A stretch of 61,303 nt of DNA, taken from an uncultured Opitutales bacterium (GTDB taxonomy: Bacteria; Verrucomicrobiota; Verrucomicrobiia; Opitutales; Intestinicryptomonadaceae). Below, piece after piece: positions 17,537-26,757 of this stretch. The stretch is taken from assembly GCA_934613645.1 (NCBI GenBank), contig CAKTTC010000013.1, positions 1 through 61,303 on the forward strand, read 5' to 3'. The notes under the pieces were generated by a model. The model made no database searches, was not told where the DNA came from, and saw only the letters and a list, made by a program, of their open reading frames with translations. The position numbers were made by a program, and so were the translations under genes. Every line of letters begins with the position of its first letter. Position 1 is the stretch's first letter.

Positions 17537-19663
17537 ATGACAGAAAAAACACGCTCAAAACAAAAATACGTCAACCGCGACATCAGCTGGGTGGAATTCA
17601 ACTCGCGCGTGCTCGACGAAGCCGCCGACGCGGGCAATCCGCTTGTGGAACGCCTGAAGTTCGTAGCCATTTTCAGCGGCAACCTCGACGAATTCTACAT
17701 GGTCAGAGTTGCGGGAATTTCGCAACAGCTCGACGCGGGAGCGGTCTCGGTAGAGGGCGGGTTCGACCCCGCGGAGCTTCTGGCGCAGCTCGACGCGCGC
17801 ATACGCAAGCTCGCCGCGCGCCAACGCCGCTATCTCTACGCCGACATTCTGCCGTCGCTCGAGCGCGAGGGCGTGCGCATTGCCGACTGGCACAGCCTCG
17901 ACATCGCCAAGCGCGAAAGCCTGCGCAGAACCTTCCGCAACGAATACCTGCCCGTTTTGACGCCCGTCGGCGTCGACAGTTCGCACCCGTTCCCGCTCGT
18001 GCCGAACCTCGGCTTGGAGCTGCTTGTGCGCCTGAAGAAGGAGGGCGAAACGCGCGAACGCTTCGCAATGGTGGAAGTGCCCGCGTCGATGCCGCGCTTC
18101 ATTGTGGCGGAAACTTCGGGCGAAAACGTCGCGCTTGTAACGTCGGAAAGCCTGATTGAAAACAACCTCGACCTGCTTTTCAACAAGTGCGAAATACTGG
18201 AATGCTCCTGCTTCAGAATCTCGCGCGATATGGACTTCTACATAGACGAAGAAGCCACCGACGACCTCCTCGAGGAAATCCAGACCGCGCTGCGCAAAAA
18301 AACGCGGCGGCGCGTGGTGCGCGTGGAAGTGTCGGCGGGAATGACAAAGAAGTCGCGCGAATGGCTGTGCGGGCACCTCGCGTTCGAGTCTTCGCTCGTG
18401 TTCAGCCACGCCGGAATGCTCAATCTCAAAGACCTCTTCCAGCTTGCCGACATCGTTTCCAAGCCGTCGCTTAAGGCCGCGCCGCTTCCGCCGCTGCCCT
18501 CCATACACGCCGATGCCAACCTTTCCATGTTCGAAAACATAGCAAAGTCGGACGGCGGGTTTCTCGTGCACCACCCGTATGAGTCGTTCGACACCGTCGT
18601 GCGCCTGCTCAACGAGGCCGCCGCCGACCCGAACGTGCTTGCAATCAAGCAGACGCTATACCGCGTAAGCGGCAATTCGCCCGTGGTAAACGCGCTCATA
18701 CGCGCGGCGCGCAACGGCAAACAGGTGTCGGTGCTGGTGGAGCTGAAAGCGCGCTTCGACGAAGAAAACAACATCAACTGGGCGAGGGAACTCGCCGACG
18801 CGGGCGCGCACGTGGTCTACGGAATAGCGGGGCTTAAGGTGCACTGCAAAATGCTTATGATTGTCCGCCGCGAAGCCGAGGGAATCCACAGATACATGCA
18901 CCTCGGCACGGGCAACTACAACGACAAAACCGCCAAACAATACACAGACCTCGGCTTCTTTACCGACGAAAAATCAATCGCCAACGACATCTCCGCCCTC
19001 TTCAACGTAATAACGGGCTTTTCGGCTTCGCCGCAGTGGAACAAAATTCTCGCCGCCCCGTTCAATATCCGCGAACGCCTCATCTATATGATTGACCGCG
19101 AGGCGGAGTCGTCTTCGGCGCAAAACCCCGGGGAGATTACCATAAAGGTAAATTCGCTCATAGACTTCGAAATAATAGACCACCTCTACGCCGCCGCCCG
19201 CAAGAACGTAAAAATCAACCTTATCGTCAGGGGCATTTGCGGAATAAACCCGTGGTCGCTCCCCGCGAAAGCCGCAAAAAACATACGCGTTGTGAGCATT
19301 CTGGACAGGTTTCTGGAGCACGCGCGCATATACCGCTTCGCGAACTTCGGCGACCCCTCCTACTACATAGGCAGCTCCGACATTATGCCGCGCAACCTGC
19401 GCCGAAGGGTGGAAGTGCTGTTCCCGATTGAAAAACAGTCGCTGCGCAAAGAGCTTGATATGGTTCTGGAACTCCAGCTCAGCGACCGCCGCAAAGGCCG
19501 GCGTCTTACGGCGGCAAACACGTTCTCAAGGACGAACAAGCCGACCGACCCTACCGCCGAAAGCAGCCAGCTGAAGCTCTACAAATTCTACAAGAAACGC
19601 TACGACGATTTCGTAAAAGAAAAAGCCGCCGACAAGCTTCCTACGGTTTTCGAATCCAAATAA
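17537..19663 (+). CDS. ppk1: Polyphosphate kinase 1
   Basis: The 708-residue product is full length for Ppk1, which polymerises the terminal phosphate of ATP into polyphosphate. The N domain starts with YVNRDISWVEFNSRVL. The head domain follows (from about residue 110). The two phospholipase-D-like C domains carry the autophosphorylated His in GLKVHCKMLMI and the second His in RFLEHARIYRF; MHLGTGNYND and YIGSSDIMPRNL are intact. Co-location with ppx two bases upstream is the classic polyphosphate pairing. A strong terminator follows. Confidence 0.96.
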   Translation: MTEKTRSKQKYVNRDISWVEFNSRVLDEAADAGNPLVERLKFVAIFSGNLDEFYMVRVAGISQQLDAGAVSVEGGFDPAELLAQLDARIRKLAARQRRYLYADILPSLEREGVRIADWHSLDIAKRESLRRTFRNEYLPVLTPVGVDSSHPFPLVPNLGLELLVRLKKEGETRERFAMVEVPASMPRFIVAETSGENVALVTSESLIENNLDLLFNKCEILECSCFRISRDMDFYIDEEATDDLLEEIQTALRKKTRRRVVRVEVSAGMTKKSREWLCGHLAFESSLVFSHAGMLNLKDLFQLADIVSKPSLKAAPLPPLPSIHADANLSMFENIAKSDGGFLVHHPYESFDTVVRLLNEAAADPNVLAIKQTLYRVSGNSPVVNALIRAARNGKQVSVLVELKARFDEENNINWARELADAGAHVVYGIAGLKVHCKMLMIVRREAEGIHRYMHLGTGNYNDKTAKQYTDLGFFTDEKSIANDISALFNVITGFSASPQWNKILAAPFNIRERLIYMIDREAESSSAQNPGEITIKVNSLIDFEIIDHLYAAARKNVKINLIVRGICGINPWSLPAKAAKNIRVVSILDRFLEHARIYRFANFGDPSYYIGSSDIMPRNLRRRVEVLFPIEKQSLRKELDMVLELQLSDRRKGRRLTAANTFSRTNKPTDPTAESSQLKLYKFYKKRYDDFVKEKAADKLPTVFESK

Positions 19664-19680
19664 ACTCGGCAAACCGTTTC

Positions 19681-19716
19681 AAAAAAGGGACGCAACACAT
19701 TGTTGCGTCCTTTTTT
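19681..19716. terminator. Bidirectional intrinsic terminator
   Basis: A perfect 10-bp stem, GGACGCAACA with TGTTGCGTCC, lies around a three-base loop. Six As precede it and six Ts follow, so it can end ppk1 on the plus strand and the glycosidase-like gene on the minus strand. Confidence 0.9.
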
Positions 19717-19767
19717 ATTCCGACTGTTTTAATTTTGCGCGCCTTAGAACGGAGGCAAAACCCGCCG

Positions 19768-21789
19768 CTATTGCTGCAGTATCTCAAGCGCGGGCGCGCC
19801 GTATGTTTTGAAAAGGTCGAGATGGTGTTGCCTATTGTCGATTTTTGTAATCGGGAACGAAAACATTGCGCCGTTTCGCTCTATTATCACGCGGGGTTCG
19901 GCTCCGTTGTTGGGAACTTTTTTAAGCGGCAAAATTTCGACGTGCCGTTTCTCGTATGGAAGAAGCGTAAACGTGCGCTTGCCCAAACTCTCCCACCCCG
20001 AAATCCTGACATCAACCGTGCATTTTTGCGGAGCTTCGAGGTTGTTGGTTATGTATATTCCCGCGGAATCCGCAAGAACCGATACATACGGCGACACTTC
20101 GACACCCTGCGAATACGAAATTTCCGCGCGCCCGTTGCCCGAAAAATTTTCAAGCACCAAATATTTGCTCGAAAATACGTCTTCTACCCTGCTTTCCACA
20201 ATCTTTCCGCCCGCAGTGGCGGTCGCGTTCTCAGCCCCCGCGGGAAGCAGAATGCGGACTTTAGCGCGGTCGTGTTTTGAATTGAGGGTGAAGAAGATTT
20301 TACGCCTGAGTTTGTCCCATTCGAAAGCGTAGTCTATGTATGCGCCCGACGCCGGATACTTCAGAAAAACGCGGGCCTTCCTTTCGCGCGAAGCAACCCA
20401 ACGCGGCGATATTTCAACGTCTTTGAAAAGGCAGCCGTTGTCAACTACGCCCGCCAGCCCCTCGACCAAACCGAACATCAGTTCCGACCCCACCCAGACG
20501 CGCGGCCCGCCCGCAACGTCTTTGCCGTCGTAGTTATAAAGGAACGATATTTTTCCGTCGCCGAGAACCTTTTGCGCGGAGCGTTCCAGAATGTCGAAGC
20601 CGTAGTATTCCATTCCGTTTTTAAACGCGGCGGCGGCAAGCTCGCCCGCCACAAAAAAGCCGATTGCGCCGTTGGTATACTCGCCGCTCTTGAAGGCCTG
20701 AAACACGGGAAATGGCGGATTGATTGTTCGGAAATCGTCGAATTTTCCCCCGAATTTTTCACGCATAAGCCTGTATTGCCTTAAAACTTCGCGGGCTTTT
20801 TCGGGAGAGTCCATTCTGTTGATGTCGTAGGAGTTCGAAAGCGTCATCTGGTTTTCCAAATCGACACCTAAATCCACTTTGTCGAGCGGCAGATAGTGTT
20901 TGTAGAACCTGCCGTTCCAAATATGCCTGTCTATGCGTGTCTTCAACGAATCCGCCGAAGCGTTCCATTTGGCCGCCGCCGCCGTGTCTCCGACGCGGGC
21001 ATACATTTTTGCCAGAAGCCGCATGGCGCGGTAAAGCCCCGTGTTGTCGCCGTGCATAATGCCCATGGGCGCGTTCGGGAGAATGTCCCGCACGCTTTTC
21101 GAAACCAATTCGGTTGTGAAATCCCAAGTGTCGATGGTGTAGACGCGTTTTGCAAGTTCGTATGTCTTGTCCCAGCGGGTGGGGTCGGTCATGATGTAGT
21201 TGAGCCCTTTTTCGAGTTTTGGCAGGGCGTTTTTAAGCCACTGGTCGTCGCCCGTAGCCTGCCACGCGTAGTATGCGCCTTCTACCATCAAATACTCGAC
21301 GTCCGCCTCTATTTCCAGACGGCACAAGCCATAGCCCGTATTGGGCAGCAGCTTGCGGAATTTCTCGGAGGAAATGTCGCCGCCGTGAATGTCGGTTTCG
21401 GGCGCGAGGATTTCGTAGAAAAACCCGTCGGAAGTCTGGTTTTCCAGAAGCAGGTTCAGAAAGGACGTCATATCGGTTTTAACGTAGCGCGAACTTTTCG
21501 ACGCAAGGGCGTGGTCTCTAACCCAGTTCATTCCGGGTCTTACGAGAGTGTCGCCCACAATGAAAACGCGGTCGTTCCAGTTTATCGCGCTTGCGCACAT
21601 GCCAAACAACATGGACATTACCTGTTTGCGCCCCGAAGTCCCCGCATACGGAATGTATGAACCCGCAATGAAGCTGTCCGTTCCGGCGTTGGGCGCGAAC
21701 CCCTTTATTACGGGCGTTTGAGCCGAAACGCTTCCGAACGCACATACCGAAGCCGCCGTTAGAACCGAGATTCTATTAAAAATTCCCAT
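19768..21789 (-). CDS. Secreted (alpha/alpha)6-barrel glycosidase-like protein
   Basis: A 673-residue exported protein (signal peptide to about residue 23, VSAQTP). Residues 30-480 look like an (alpha/alpha)6 toroid of the kind found in GH15, GH37, GH63 and GH78 enzymes: repeated helical pairs with VRPGMNWVRDHAL, VYTIDTWDFTTE, GIMHGDNTGLYRAM, YTNGAIGFF and GPRVWVGSEL. The last 190 residues form beta domains. The Asp/Glu residues in WVRDH and WVGSEL are candidate catalytic residues, but I cannot assign a family or substrate. A GGGAGA ribosome site precedes the ATG. It is divergent from an AraC regulator 102 bases away, its likely controller. Confidence 0.75.
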   Translation of the reverse strand: MGIFNRISVLTAASVCAFGSVSAQTPVIKGFAPNAGTDSFIAGSYIPYAGTSGRKQVMSMLFGMCASAINWNDRVFIVGDTLVRPGMNWVRDHALASKSSRYVKTDMTSFLNLLLENQTSDGFFYEILAPETDIHGGDISSEKFRKLLPNTGYGLCRLEIEADVEYLMVEGAYYAWQATGDDQWLKNALPKLEKGLNYIMTDPTRWDKTYELAKRVYTIDTWDFTTELVSKSVRDILPNAPMGIMHGDNTGLYRAMRLLAKMYARVGDTAAAAKWNASADSLKTRIDRHIWNGRFYKHYLPLDKVDLGVDLENQMTLSNSYDINRMDSPEKAREVLRQYRLMREKFGGKFDDFRTINPPFPVFQAFKSGEYTNGAIGFFVAGELAAAAFKNGMEYYGFDILERSAQKVLGDGKISFLYNYDGKDVAGGPRVWVGSELMFGLVEGLAGVVDNGCLFKDVEISPRWVASRERKARVFLKYPASGAYIDYAFEWDKLRRKIFFTLNSKHDRAKVRILLPAGAENATATAGGKIVESRVEDVFSSKYLVLENFSGNGRAEISYSQGVEVSPYVSVLADSAGIYITNNLEAPQKCTVDVRISGWESLGKRTFTLLPYEKRHVEILPLKKVPNNGAEPRVIIERNGAMFSFPITKIDNRQHHLDLFKTYGAPALEILQQ

Positions 21790-21891
21790 ACAAAATATCT
21801 CCCTTTAAAATTACATTTTTAGATTCGTTGCAAAGATGTATTGTAATTTCGGGGAAGAAAGTCTACAACTTAAAAAAATAGGTATGTAATA

Positions 21892-22833
21892 TTGAAAAAA
21901 GGTATGTCGGGAAAACACAAATATCTCTGGACGTATTCGGACGAAGACTCGATGGTTTTCTGGTCGGAATCAAGCGACGGCAAATACCTTACATCGCCGT
22001 CAGAAGTTGTTCCAAAGTCGCTCATACGCCGCGACGGCGGCGGCGAAATACAGGCACCTCCCAAAACCTCCCCCGAAATCCTTCCGCGTTTCGGAATACT
22101 GCACGCAGGTTTTTCCGGAAAAGCGGCGGGATATTTCCACATCATAGGCAAAAACAAATATACAAGCATTGTTCTGATAGAAAGCGGCTCTCTGCGTGTA
22201 AGAACGGGGGAAGGGAATATACTTCTGAAAAAAAACGACATTCTCATTGTGCCGCCCGATGTCGATTGCGGCCCTATTTCGACAAACATCGCGGGTGCGC
22301 GGATTTTCTGGGCGCATATTTGCAAAACGCGCGCACGCCGCACCGGCTTGGGAAAAACGGCAATACGTCGCTGCAAAAGCCCCTCGTCCGTCCTAAATCT
22401 CGCGCGCGCATACGAAGCGGAAGTTTATTCCGCAGCGCCTTCAGTCCGAATTTTAACCGACACTGCGGCGGCACTATCGCACGCGCTAATCAGGGAAATC
22501 ACCCTGAAAGCAGACCAATACGATACGTTCGCTGCGCGCGCGGAAAAACTTTTTAGGCGCATCGAAAAGGGTAAATATATCACAACCGCCGAAGCGGCGC
22601 GCCTGCTTTCCGTAAAACCCGACAAACTCGACGGCATTTGCCTGAAGACAAAATCGCTTACGTATTCAAAATATTCGTTGATGTGCAGAATGAAACGCGC
22701 CGCAGAATATTTGGAGCGGGGATACAGCGCGACCCAAATTTCCGAGAAAGTCGGATACGCAACCGCCTTTGCTTTTTCGCGCGCCTTCAAAAAATACTTC
22801 GGACTACCCCCTTCAAAATACGCAAAGGGCTAA
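21892..22833 (+). CDS. AraC-family transcriptional regulator
   Basis: A protein of up to 313 residues with an N-terminal cupin-like sensing domain (strands near residues 80-150) and a C-terminal double helix-turn-helix. The latter shows TTAEAARLLSV, ATQISEKVGYATAFAFSRA and FKKYFGLPPSKYAKG, the AraC signature. The annotated start is TTG 21892; ATG 21904 is possible but has AAGG almost touching it. It is divergent from the (alpha/alpha)6-barrel gene, and probably activates it in response to a sugar. Confidence 0.9.
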   Translation: MKKGMSGKHKYLWTYSDEDSMVFWSESSDGKYLTSPSEVVPKSLIRRDGGGEIQAPPKTSPEILPRFGILHAGFSGKAAGYFHIIGKNKYTSIVLIESGSLRVRTGEGNILLKKNDILIVPPDVDCGPISTNIAGARIFWAHICKTRARRTGLGKTAIRRCKSPSSVLNLARAYEAEVYSAAPSVRILTDTAAALSHALIREITLKADQYDTFAARAEKLFRRIEKGKYITTAEAARLLSVKPDKLDGICLKTKSLTYSKYSLMCRMKRAAEYLERGYSATQISEKVGYATAFAFSRAFKKYFGLPPSKYAKG

Positions 22834-22909
22834 ACGCACGCCAGCCAATCATGCGGGGCAAAACGCAAACCGCGCAGGGGAGGAGGGATACAGGCACAAA
22901 AAAAAACGG

Positions 22910-22986
<77 letters not shown>

Positions 22987-23138
22987 AACACCGTTTTAAT
23001 AAGATATGCAGTGTGTATTTTTCGTCCCCGAAAGCAAGCTTTTTTTTAGTTTTTTTACGCCGAGCGCGTTTTTTTGCGCCTACGCCAAGTATGGGCTTGA
23101 CTAACAGAGTAAAATGCAGGACTTTACACGGATTGTTC

Positions 23139-23220
23139 GCTCGAATGGCGGAATTGGCAGACGCGCCAGACTTAGGATCTGGTTTCCCGTGAAGTGAGGG
23201 TTCGAGTCCCTCTTCGAGCA
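23139..23220 (+). tRNA. tRNA-Leu(TAG)
   Basis: Acceptor GCTCGAA pairs with TTCGAGC. The anticodon loop CTTAGGA on stem CCAGA/TCTGG gives TAG (CUA). A short variable arm and T arm GAGGGTTCGAGTCCCTC are present; no CCA is encoded. The convergent thiE frame ends inside this gene. Confidence 0.95.
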
Positions 23221-23849
23221 AACAGCTTCTCCGCGCTTGCGCGCAGCCCGCGCGCCGCCCCCGCAATGTCGACTTGGGCGAAAATCGCGCTTATAACCGC
23301 AACTCCCGCTATTCCGCTGCCCGCGAGCTGCCCGATATTCTCCGCCGAAATTCCGCCTATTGCAACAACCGGAATTTTCACCGCCGCGCAAATTTCGCGC
23401 AGAGTTTCGAACGGAACGTCGGCGGCGTCGGCTTTGGAATCGGTATGAAACACCGCGCCCACGCCCAGATACGAAGCCCCCGCACGCTCCGCAGCCAGAG
23501 CCTGCCCGACCGTCTGCGCCGACGCCCCCACTATAGCCGAAGCTCCCAAAATTTCGCGCGCGCGTTCCACGGAAATGTCGCTTTGCCCCACATGCACGCC
23601 GTCGGCTTTGCACGCAAGCGCAGTTTCAACGTCGTCGTTTACCACGAACGCAACCCCGCGCGCGGCGCAGAGTTTTTTGAGGGCTGCGGCAGTCCGCAAA
23701 AGTTCGGCTCTGTCGGCGTGTTTTTCGCGCAGCTGCACGAACGTTGCGCCGCCCTCGATTGCCTGCAAAACCTTTTGTTCAAGCGTTTCGCCCGCGCGAA
23801 GCCAGCGGCTGTCGGTCACGGCGTAAAGAAGCAGGGAATCAGAGTTCAT
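23172..23849 (-). CDS. thiE: Thiamine-phosphate synthase
   Basis: A 225-residue TIM-barrel enzyme that joins HMP-pyrophosphate and thiazole phosphate to give thiamine phosphate. Visible motifs are FVQLREK, VVNDDVETAL, DGVHVGQSD, GVGAVF and AIGGISAENI, all standard ThiE positions. The last 16 codons, ending RRGTRTLTSRETRS, are read from the antisense strand of tRNA-Leu, so the C terminus is about 12-15 residues longer than usual. The start overlaps the end of thiM by 11 bases, indicating one operon. No TPP riboswitch is visible upstream of thiM. Confidence 0.93.
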   Translation of the reverse strand: MNSDSLLLYAVTDSRWLRAGETLEQKVLQAIEGGATFVQLREKHADRAELLRTAAALKKLCAARGVAFVVNDDVETALACKADGVHVGQSDISVERAREILGASAIVGASAQTVGQALAAERAGASYLGVGAVFHTDSKADAADVPFETLREICAAVKIPVVAIGGISAENIGQLAGSGIAGVAVISAIFAQVDIAGAARGLRASAEKLFARRGTRTLTSRETRS

Positions 23850-24654
23850 ACACTTTTGCGCGCGCGTCGAGCTGGGTGCCGTCGAGGTTAGAAAGGGCGT
23901 CGATTATCCTGTTGCGGTATGTTGCGTTGCCGTCGCAGGCAAGCATATTTTCGAAACCTATTTCGCCCGCAACCGCCATTGCGCACACCGCCGCCGCGAC
24001 CGATTCCGCGCGGGAGTCGACCGCCGCAAAAGCGGCGACAATTCCTGAAAGCTGGCAGCCCGTTCCCGTGATTTTCTCCATCTCGGCGCGCCCGTTGCGG
24101 ACGGCGAACGCCTTTTGGGAATCGCAAACTATGTCGATTTCGCCCGTCATTGCAACAACGCACGAATTTGCGCAAGCCAGCATTTTAAGGGCGGCGGCGG
24201 CTTCGCGCAGACCGGAGTCGCCCACCCTGTCCCGCGCGGAAACGTCTACGCCGCGCGTTCCGAACGCGCCCGAACACAAAAATTTCATCTCGGAAGCGTT
24301 CGCTTTTATAACCGAAATTTTTACTTCGCCGAGCAGCCGCTTTACCGTTTCGTTCCTGAATGCGCTCGCGCCCACGCCCACGGGGTCGAGAACTACGGGT
24401 TTTGAAAGTTCGTTCGCGCGCCTGCCCGCTGCAATCATGGACTCCACCGTGCGCTCGTTGAGCGTGCCGATGTTTATGTTCAGCGCGGAGCATATCGAAG
24501 CCATGTCGGCCGCTTCGCGCGCGTCGTCCGCCATAATGGGGCTTGCGCCGACCGCCAAAACGGCGTTTGCAACGTCGTTTACGGTAACGTAATTGGTAAT
24601 GCTGTGCACGAGCGGACGAACCGCCCTGACGGCGTCTAAATATTTTCCGAACAT
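23839..24654 (-). CDS. thiM: Hydroxyethylthiazole kinase
   Basis: A 271-residue ribokinase-like enzyme that phosphorylates hydroxyethylthiazole in thiamine salvage. Motifs are PLVHSITNYVTVNDVANAVL, SPIMADD, PVVLDPVGVGASAFR, KANASEM and the catalytic GTGCQLSG. The start at 24654 has GCGGAG four bases upstream; the ORF extension to 24708 has none. With thiE it suits thiazole salvage; thiD and de novo thiazole genes are not in the window. Confidence 0.95.
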   Translation of the reverse strand: MFGKYLDAVRAVRPLVHSITNYVTVNDVANAVLAVGASPIMADDAREAADMASICSALNINIGTLNERTVESMIAAGRRANELSKPVVLDPVGVGASAFRNETVKRLLGEVKISVIKANASEMKFLCSGAFGTRGVDVSARDRVGDSGLREAAAALKMLACANSCVVAMTGEIDIVCDSQKAFAVRNGRAEMEKITGTGCQLSGIVAAFAAVDSRAESVAAAVCAMAVAGEIGFENMLACDGNATYRNRIIDALSNLDGTQLDARAKVYEL

Positions 24655-24766
24655 ATCTCCGCGATGTTGCACCGCGCGGAGCAAAAACGCAAACACAATA
24701 TTTTTCAATCCGCACTTTCTTCCGCCTAAGACGCGCTTTCGGACGCGTTTGCCGAAAACCGCGGGC

Positions 24767-24805
24767 GCAAAAAAAGGCGTCCCGATTCCCCGACCGGAAC
24801 GCCTT
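24767..24805 (-). terminator. Intrinsic terminator of family P paralog 2
   Basis: Read on the minus strand, AAGGCGT and ACGCCTT pair around an 18-base loop. A run of seven Ts follows. Confidence 0.75.
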
Positions 24806-24822
24806 CCGAAAAAACCTGCGCG

Positions 24823-26676
24823 CTACTTGCCCGCCTTGAAAAGCCCGTAGGAAAGCGGCTCTACCGATTTAGACTTGTATACAAAAGGCTTGTCGGAATA
24901 GTTGCAGACTGTCTCGTCGCCGTTCGAATAACGGGTGAGGAAAACGTCGGGAGCAAGCTCGCCGTGGAAATCCATAAACTCGTATTGCAGATACTTGAGC
25001 TGTTCGTAAATATCGTATGCCTTTTTCAGCGGAGCTACGTCTCTGTAGAGCGTGTAGTAGAAAACGGGACGCCCTCCGAACTCCACAACCTTGAGCATCT
25101 GCCGCGCGGGCGTTTGCAGCCAAGAGTAGAATTTTTTGTTGTCGGAAAGGCGGTCGTAGCGTTTTATGGTGGGGTCTATTGTGCCGTAATACGGGTTGCT
25201 GACTATTATTCCGTGATAGACCAGCTGCCAGAACGGAACGTTTTTATCGACCATTTTCTCGGGTTCTGCCGATCTCGGGAAGAACGACGTGTAGAGGACG
25301 AAATCGAGATTCGGCGCGAGCCAGTCGAATGAACCTTCGCTGCCGAAGCTGCCAAAAACTTCGCGCGAATATTTCGCTATTTCGTTCATGCACTCCGCGC
25401 TCTGCTTGGAGTTGAGCGGGTGCGTTTTGGAAAAGCAGCGGTAGGGCATTATGCAGGAAAGAACGTCGATATGGTGCGTTCCCTTGAAGCCCAGATTGAG
25501 GAACGTCTGCCAATCGCGCTTGATGAAGTGGTCGAGGTAAACGCGGGGGCAAAGCCTGTATACGCGGCCGCCCGCCGAAATCTGCTGCTTTAGCAGGCTG
25601 CCGTCCTGTTTGACGCAGATGAAATCGGGATTCCACTCCTTCGAAATCTGATACATGCACGTCGTGGCGAAATGCACCGTCATTTGATACCCCAACGATT
25701 TTCCGAACGCTACCGCCTCCCTGTATTTTTGCTCGCCGCCGAACTCTTCGGGAATTGGAAGCACGTCGGGGAAACGCCCGTCGAAGCCGCCCGCCGTTCC
25801 GCCTACCGAGCACACTTCCGCCTTTTCGATTCCCGCGTTTTTCATGTTGCGCATAATCTCCATAAAGCGGTCGAAGCTGATGTCCACTTTCAGCGGGGGC
25901 TCGTTTTCGGGAGTCTGCACCTCAATCATTTTGTCGCGCTGGGTGTTCAACGCCTTGTAGCCGTGTTTGACGCGCACGAAAATCGACTCCGCCGTATACT
26001 TGAGCGTGGGGCTCGACTTCGCGCGCTCGCGCAGCGGTTTCACCGCCCCGCGCGAAAGCTGGTAGTTGCGGTATGTCTTGGCCATTTCGGGATAGCCCGC
26101 GTTTTCCGGAAGAAAATAATAGTCTATTACGATGTCCTCGTATGCGCCGCCAGCCTCTCTGGGATAAAAACGGTGGAACATTTTGTATTCACCGTCCCGC
26201 GCGTAGACGGAGGGAGAGCTTTCGAGAGCGAAACCCTTGACTATCGAAACGAACGTCGCGCGCGGAGTCTTCATGCCCATAATCGGCATGACGCTGTATG
26301 GGAACGCCCACAAAACCTTTTTCTTATTGCGCACGAGCATGCGCGAGCGGCCGTCGATGCTGCCGTTGTCGGTATTGTAGTATCCGAGTCTGCCGTCGGG
26401 GAAAACGTAGAACCCCTCCTCGCCCTTTTTCGCTTTGGCGAAATCGGCGGCGATCTCCAGAAACGAAACGTCCTTTCCGACCTTCCCCGCGGGTATGCGC
26501 ACGCGCCAAACGCCGTCGGAGACCTTCCGCATTTCCACTTTGTAGACGGCGGAGGGCTTTGCGTTGGAGTCGTCGAACAGGCGCGGGTGTCCGTTGTATT
26601 CGGTGATTTCCGCTTTGGGCGCGCCGAAGACCGACGTGCACGCGAACAATAACGATAGTATAAATGTTTTCCTCAT
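24823..26676 (-). CDS. Secreted putative glycosidase, family P paralog 2
   Basis: A 617-residue exported paralog of the products at 7810 and 46453, with signal peptide MRKTFILSLLFACTSVFG. It keeps the family blocks: GMKTPRATFVSIVKGFALE, SVGGTAGGFDGRFPD (shortened relative to the others), the Asp of THHIDVLS (residue 404), the Glu of FGSEGSFDW (residue 447) and WQLVYHGIIVSNPYY. Asp and Glu are again 43 apart. It is divergent from an AraC regulator (81-bp gap), with a rhamnosidase-like gene beyond, so a role on the same polysaccharide is plausible. Confidence 0.78.
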   Translation of the reverse strand: MRKTFILSLLFACTSVFGAPKAEITEYNGHPRLFDDSNAKPSAVYKVEMRKVSDGVWRVRIPAGKVGKDVSFLEIAADFAKAKKGEEGFYVFPDGRLGYYNTDNGSIDGRSRMLVRNKKKVLWAFPYSVMPIMGMKTPRATFVSIVKGFALESSPSVYARDGEYKMFHRFYPREAGGAYEDIVIDYYFLPENAGYPEMAKTYRNYQLSRGAVKPLRERAKSSPTLKYTAESIFVRVKHGYKALNTQRDKMIEVQTPENEPPLKVDISFDRFMEIMRNMKNAGIEKAEVCSVGGTAGGFDGRFPDVLPIPEEFGGEQKYREAVAFGKSLGYQMTVHFATTCMYQISKEWNPDFICVKQDGSLLKQQISAGGRVYRLCPRVYLDHFIKRDWQTFLNLGFKGTHHIDVLSCIMPYRCFSKTHPLNSKQSAECMNEIAKYSREVFGSFGSEGSFDWLAPNLDFVLYTSFFPRSAEPEKMVDKNVPFWQLVYHGIIVSNPYYGTIDPTIKRYDRLSDNKKFYSWLQTPARQMLKVVEFGGRPVFYYTLYRDVAPLKKAYDIYEQLKYLQYEFMDFHGELAPDVFLTRYSNGDETVCNYSDKPFVYKSKSVEPLSYGLFKAGK

Positions 26677-26757
26677 ATTCCGATTCTACGCGCGGCTACC
26701 GCCTTTGTGAAGAAAAAAATTTTGACACACAAATAAAAAAAGACACAAAATTGGGCA

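Noticed and set aside
24655..24770. TPP riboswitch upstream of thiM
   Set aside because: Neither the CUGAGA nor the ACCUGA-type thi-box element is visible on the minus strand.
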